Part shown: positions 60,629 through 64,000 of the stretch, one piece after another | Layout of the letters: each line of letters opens with the position of its first letter | Position numbering within the stretch: the stretch's first letter is position 1 | DNA from: CAVQND01 sp049518415 | GTDB lineage: Bacteria; Verrucomicrobiota; Verrucomicrobiia; Limisphaerales; UBA8199 | Direction: 5' to 3' | Assembly (NCBI GenBank): GCA_049518415.1 | Contig: JBEKRX010000031.1 | Span: forward strand, 1 to 64,000 | DNA length: 64,000 nucleotides | Notes under the pieces: generated by a model | Database searches by the model: none | Seen by the model: only the letters and a program-made list of their open reading frames with translations | Told to the model about the DNA's origin: nothing | Made by a program: the position numbers and the translations under genes

Positions 60629-61237
60629 GTGCTGACCGAGCGCATCAGCCGGGAAATCGCCCACGTCCCGGCCTTCAACGAGTCCATCAGCACGCTCGAT
60701 GGCAAGCCGCACGGGCACGTCCTCTACTCGTGGAACTCGGGCTACTGGTGGCTGCGTCACGAGATCGGCAAACGTCTCGGCCAGGCTGGCCCCGATCCCG
60801 TGGAGGCCGCCATCGACGAGCGCCTCGGGGTGGTGCGGGCCGTAGGCATGCTGCGTTTGGAGCCCGAGGCGCCGGCAACGGTTGCTGACCAGCCGAACAA
60901 AGAGGTCGCCTTTCACCGAAACTGGGCGGCGGCTGAGCCACTGCCGTTCTTTTTTATCTATGGTGGCCGGCCGTCCGGCGAATGGATCGGCCGGCGGCAA
61001 CGCACGGTCGAGGAGAAAGCCATTGATGCTACGAAGGTCCAGCGCATTATCACGCTGAACGACCCTGACACGGGCCTGCAGGTCCGGGCGGTGCTGGCAA
61101 TTTACACCGATACCCCCGGAGTGGCTTGGACCCTGTACTTCGCCAACCAGGGGACCAACGACACCCCGCTGCTGGAACAGCTCCACGCCGCCGTCCGCGA
61201 CGCCTGCCGACCAAGGTGTGTCCAAAACTGTGCCTAA
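60629..61237 (+). pseudogene. Chimeric ORF with an alpha-galactosidase-like N-terminal fragment
   Basis: A 202-codon frame from GTG 60629. Residues from about 105 match the N-terminal beta-sandwich of GH36-type alpha-galactosidases: PFFFIYGGRPSGEWIGRRQR, then LNDPDTGLQVRAVLAIYTDT and PGVAWTLYFANQGTNDTPLL. Normally this domain leads into a catalytic barrel of several hundred residues, but the frame stops 20 residues later. The first 85 residues (VPAFNESISTLDGKPHGHVL, YSWNSGYWWLRHEIGKRL) are not recognised and may belong to another truncated gene. It is probably the product of a deletion fusing two fragments. Confidence 0.6.
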
Positions 61238-61338
61238 CTGAGTACTGCCGGAGTACTTGGCAGACCAGGCCCTGAGTTTTTCTTGAGTACTATCGGGGAA
61301 AATGCTATCTAAACCCCGGAATTGAGCGCAAAAAAGCC

Positions 61339-61382
61339 CGATTCCGACCCCTATGTGAAATTTCACATAAGGGTTGGAATCG
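61339..61382. repeat. GTGAAATTTCAC-centred palindrome, copy 2 (44 bp)
   Basis: Core ATGTGAAATTTCACAT (61353-61368) within arms CGATTCCGACCCCT and AAGGGTTGGAATCG, an almost complete 44-bp palindrome. Shares the left arm and core with copy 1 at 6183. About 190 bp upstream of the oxidoreductase start. Confidence 0.75.
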
Positions 61383-61440
61383 CTCTTTGAGACCCACTAT
61401 TCAGTGGGTAAAATGGGCTCTTGTTCCTCGGGATCAAGCC

Positions 61441-61475
61441 TAATCGATTCTAATCCGCTTTAATCCCTCTTAATC
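61441..61475. promoter_or_regulatory. Four TAATC words at exact 10-bp spacing
   Basis: TAATC starts at 61441, 61451, 61461 and 61471, one helical turn apart, about 95-130 bp before the ATG at 61570. Such phasing suggests cooperative binding of a regulator on one DNA face. The regulator is unknown. Confidence 0.5.
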
Positions 61476-61569
61476 ATTTGGGTGCACGTTCTTGCGATGA
61501 AAATGCTGGCTCGCCAGAACAGCCCGGTGCAATTAACATCAAAATCAAAACACAAATGAAACGCCCGCT

Positions 61570-62910
61570 ATGAGAACGAACGCTCGGTCTGCCAACGCAC
61601 ACCTCATCACCACTCGACGCGACTTCCTCAAGACGACCGGCGCGGCTGCAGCCGCGCTCGCCGCGCCGATGTTGATCCCTGCTTCCGCCCTGGGCCGCGA
61701 CGGCGCTGTCTCCCCGAGCGAACGGATCGCCATGGGCTTCATCGGGCTAGGCGGGCAGGGGACCGGGCATCTGCTGGGCGGCGCGTGGACTTATGTGCCG
61801 GGCGGCTACGTAGCGCGCAACGATGTGCAGGTGCTCGCGGTCTGCGACGTGCGCCGGGAGCGCCGCGAAAGCGCGCGGCAACGCTGCAATCAGATGTACG
61901 CCCAGAAGTTCGGCCAGGCCGACTACGACGGCGTGCAAGCTTTCAATGATTTTCGCGAGGTCCTGGCCCGAGCCGATATTGATGCCGTGCTGATCGCCGT
62001 GCCGTATCACTGGGCAGCGCCCCTGGCCATCATGGCCATGCGTGCAGGCAAGGACGTTTACTGCGAGAAACCCGTCGCCATTACCGCTCGCGAGGGGCGC
62101 AGTCTGGTGGACACCAGCAAACGCTTTGGCCGCATCTACCAGGCAGGCATGCAGCAGCGCTCTGAATACGGCGGCAAGTTCCGCCTCGCCTGCGAACTGG
62201 TTCGCAACGGACGCATCGGCCAGCTCAAGGAAGTCTATGCCTATCGCTTGCCCGGGGCGCTGTTCCCGTCGGCCTGGACCTCCGACAGTTCTGTGCCCGT
62301 GCCCGCGGGATTCGACTGGGACCTTTGGTTGGGGCCGTTGCCCTGGCGGCCCTACGGCGGGGAGGCCGGCCACACGCTCACCGGCCTCTTCGTGGGGGAC
62401 GTCAACTGGAGCCCGCACCACTACGACATCATCCAGTGGACCGTCAACCCCGAGGTCACCGCCCCCATCGAAGCGCGTTATGACAACGGGCAGGTCCACT
62501 ACCGCTACGCCAATGGTGTGGTGGTCCACTCGCAGGAGTACCCCGGCGAGCCCGTCGGCAGTGATGGCGGCGCCTGTTTCGTCGGCACCGAAGGCCGCCT
62601 TGCCGTGGACCGGGCCAACATCGTCTCCTACCCGGCAAGCATCCTCAAAGAGCCCCTGCGGCCCGAGGACAACCGGGTCTATCACGCCAGCAGCCATTCC
62701 GGCAATTTCCTCGACTGCGTCCGGACGCGCCGGCCGACCATCTGCCATCCGGAAACGGCGGTCTATACCATGAATGCAATTCTCGTGGGCGGCATCGCGC
62801 TCGCCCTGCAACGCACAGTCAAGTGGGACCCGGTGAAGGCCGAGTTCCCCGGCGACGAAGAGGCCAATCGTCTCCTCTCCTACGCCGCCCGGCCGCCGTG
62901 GCGAGTCTAA
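61570..62910 (+). CDS. Tat-exported Gfo/Idh/MocA family oxidoreductase
   Basis: 446 aa from ATG 61570. The N-terminus is a twin-arginine signal, TTRRDFLKTTGAAAAALAAP. The Rossmann domain follows (about 55-190): MGFIGLGGQGTGHLLGG for NAD(P) binding, VLAVCDVRRER for the second strand, and the family marker AGKDVYCEKPVA. The C-terminal alpha/beta domain has GNFLDCVRTRRPTICHPETA near the end, typical of the long verrucomicrobial/planctomycetal members. These enzymes oxidise or reduce sugars and sugar derivatives with a tightly held nicotinamide cofactor, here in the periplasm. Exact substrate unknown. It is followed after 43 bp by the HEAT-repeat gene, probably in one operon. Confidence 0.92.
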   Translation: MRTNARSANAHLITTRRDFLKTTGAAAAALAAPMLIPASALGRDGAVSPSERIAMGFIGLGGQGTGHLLGGAWTYVPGGYVARNDVQVLAVCDVRRERRESARQRCNQMYAQKFGQADYDGVQAFNDFREVLARADIDAVLIAVPYHWAAPLAIMAMRAGKDVYCEKPVAITAREGRSLVDTSKRFGRIYQAGMQQRSEYGGKFRLACELVRNGRIGQLKEVYAYRLPGALFPSAWTSDSSVPVPAGFDWDLWLGPLPWRPYGGEAGHTLTGLFVGDVNWSPHHYDIIQWTVNPEVTAPIEARYDNGQVHYRYANGVVVHSQEYPGEPVGSDGGACFVGTEGRLAVDRANIVSYPASILKEPLRPEDNRVYHASSHSGNFLDCVRTRRPTICHPETAVYTMNAILVGGIALALQRTVKWDPVKAEFPGDEEANRLLSYAARPPWRV

Positions 62911-62953
62911 CGGACCCGAAAACCCCATCTTCCCAGAGCCCCAAAAGAATCCG

Positions 62954-64000
62954 ATGAAAACGAGTCTCGTGAATCGAATCCTGCTTGTTTGGCTGCTTGC
63001 GTTCGCCGCGACCGGCCTCCGCGCCGCAGAGGAACAGGACCTGATTGCCACACTCCAATCCGCGGCCGGCGCACCGCAAAAATGGGCTGCGTGCCAGAGG
63101 CTGAGGATCATTGGGACACCCAAGGCCGTGCCGGCCCTGGCTGCCCTGCTCACCGATGAGCGCATGTCTCAGGCGGCGCGCCATACGTTGGAAGCGCTGC
63201 CCTGTCCTGAGGCCGGCGGGGCACTCCGCGAGGCGCTCGCCAAGACCTCCGGCCTGCTGAAGGCCGGCGTCATCGACTCGCTTGGCTGGCGCGGCGAACC
63301 AGCCTCTATTCCACTGCTCGCTCCTCTCTTGTCTGATTCCGACACCACCATTGCTGCGGCTGCCGCAGCCGCGCTGGGCCGAATCGGCGGCCGGGATGCC
63401 GTCGCGGCGCTCTCGGCCGCGCGCGACCAGGCGCCGTCGGCCGTGCAGCCCGCCGTGCAGGAAAGCCTCCTGAAATGTGCCGAGCGTCTCGTGGCGAGCA
63501 ACGACCACGCGGGCGCGGCGGCGATCTGCCGCGGTTTGTGCGACGCGAAATATCCGGTGCAAATCCGCACCGCGGCCTGGCGGGGCCTGGCATGGTCGGA
63601 TTCCGAGCATCGAGCGGAGCTCATGGTGAAGGCGCTCGCCGGCAGGGATCGCCCGATCCAGGCCGTCGCGCTCAAGCTGCTGCGTGAGTTGAACGATCGG
63701 CAGGTGATCCAGGCCTGTCTGAGCCGATGGGCGTCGCTCCCGGCGGATTCGCAACTGGCCGTGCTCGAGGCCCAGGTGAAGCTTGGCGCCGAGGCGCTGC
63801 CGACGGCGCGGACCGCCAGCCAAAGCCCGGACGTTGCCCTTCGCGCGGCGGCGTGGCAGGCGCTGGGTGAATTGAACGACGCGACGTCCGTTCCCGCGCT
63901 GGCCAAGGCCGCCGCTCATGGCGAACCTGCCGAGCGTGAGGCCGCCCGCGAAAGCCTCGCGCGCCTGCGCGGCCCCGGCGCTCGCGAAGCTCTGCTCGCC
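62954..64000 (+). CDS. Secreted HEAT-repeat protein, 5' part
   Basis: 349 codons from ATG 62954, continuing past the window edge. A signal peptide (MKTSLVNRILLVWLLAFAAT then GLRAAEE) is followed by tandem HEAT/armadillo-like helical repeats: CQRLRIIGTPKAVPALAALL, TIAAAAAAALGRIGGRDAVA, IQAVALKLLRELNDRQVIQA, LRAAAWQALGELNDATSVPA. In related genomes such repeats are often fused to a C-terminal sugar-related domain, which would lie beyond 64000. The role is unknown; protein interaction in the periplasm next to the oxidoreductase is inferred from the adjacency. Confidence 0.8.
   Translation, partial: MKTSLVNRILLVWLLAFAATGLRAAEEQDLIATLQSAAGAPQKWAACQRLRIIGTPKAVPALAALLTDERMSQAARHTLEALPCPEAGGALREALAKTSGLLKAGVIDSLGWRGEPASIPLLAPLLSDSDTTIAAAAAAALGRIGGRDAVAALSAARDQAPSAVQPAVQESLLKCAERLVASNDHAGAAAICRGLCDAKYPVQIRTAAWRGLAWSDSEHRAELMVKALAGRDRPIQAVALKLLRELNDRQVIQACLSRWASLPADSQLAVLEAQVKLGAEALPTARTASQSPDVALRAAAWQALGELNDATSVPALAKAAAHGEPAEREAARESLARLRGPGAREALLA

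Larger units (their letters stand above)
61238..61569. other. Upstream region of the oxidoreductase gene
   Basis: 332 bp that contain the long palindrome copy 2, a small hairpin ACCCACT-ATTC-AGTGGGT (61392-61409) and four phased TAATC words. No ORF. Confidence 0.55.

Noticed and set aside
61747..63919. Minus-strand frames of 472 and 366 aa
   Set aside because: Antisense to the Gfo/Idh/MocA oxidoreductase and the HEAT-repeat gene, both of which have signal peptides and family motifs.

Overview
The window looks like a chromosomal segment of a Verrucomicrobiota bacterium, probably a Pedosphaera/Limisphaerales-type relative. The grounds are high GC, Gram-negative envelope genes, PEP-CTERM proteins with an exosortase, very large secreted proteins built from lamin-tail, CotH, PA14, MBG and Ig-like modules, an RCC1-type secreted protein, a Tat-exported Gfo/Idh/MocA oxidoreductase, and many short dispersed palindromic repeats. 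No rRNA, tRNA, CRISPR array or transposase was seen.

Layout. (1) 1-22 kb, mostly minus strand: an RCC1-like secreted protein cut by the window edge, a small unknown protein beside a truncated prepilin-leader ORF, an MFS sugar transporter, a secreted GH9 glycosidase, and two giant secreted modular proteins (2518 and 1526 aa). A plus-strand SGNH-hydrolase/TPR protein and a minus-strand TPR protein follow. (2) 22.6-53 kb, all plus strand: a single-domain response regulator, an AraC-type regulator, then an exopolysaccharide cluster. The cluster holds a polyprenyl-phosphate sugar transferase, an outer-membrane barrel, a Wza-type export protein, a Wzz/BY-kinase, a Wzy-like polymerase, a Wzx flippase, five intact glycosyltransferases plus remnants of at least one more, four methyltransferases including one FkbM, a WcaF-type acetyltransferase, a secreted beta-helix protein, an exosortase-EpsI fusion and a TPR protein. 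(3) 53-57 kb: three short PEP-CTERM proteins, the likely exosortase substrates. (4) 57-64 kb: a secreted MBG/Ig protein, a DUF4184-type membrane protein, an alpha-galactosidase-like fragment, a Gfo/Idh/MocA oxidoreductase and the start of a HEAT-repeat protein.

How it fits together. The 24-53 kb cluster would build an undecaprenyl-linked repeat unit, flip and polymerise it, and export it. The exosortase would process PEP-CTERM proteins during export to the same surface. The link is visible in the DNA. A 26-bp element (GTCYGA, 15 bases, TGTCYG) lies 150-170 bp upstream of each of the three PEP-CTERM genes. It is usually followed by TGTC-N10-ATAGA and then a -10-like hexamer 17 nt downstream of the TAGAYN hexamer. 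A copy with the same spacing lies at 23135, before the regulator/EPS cluster. I read this as a shared operator-promoter controlling matrix polysaccharide and PEP-CTERM proteins together.

The second theme is repeat invasion. A family of long hairpins (AACCGC..GCGGTT) sits between PEP-CTERM genes, and one copy, inverted, lies inside the Wza-like gene, where it supplies much of the N-terminal export signal. Short-period arrays (GACCTCC, GGTCCGT) flank or enter several EPS genes. A nested 160-bp inverted repeat adjoins a broken glycosyltransferase. Two near-identical GTGAAATTTCAC palindromes sit 55 kb apart. All calls come from reading the sequence; no database search was possible.
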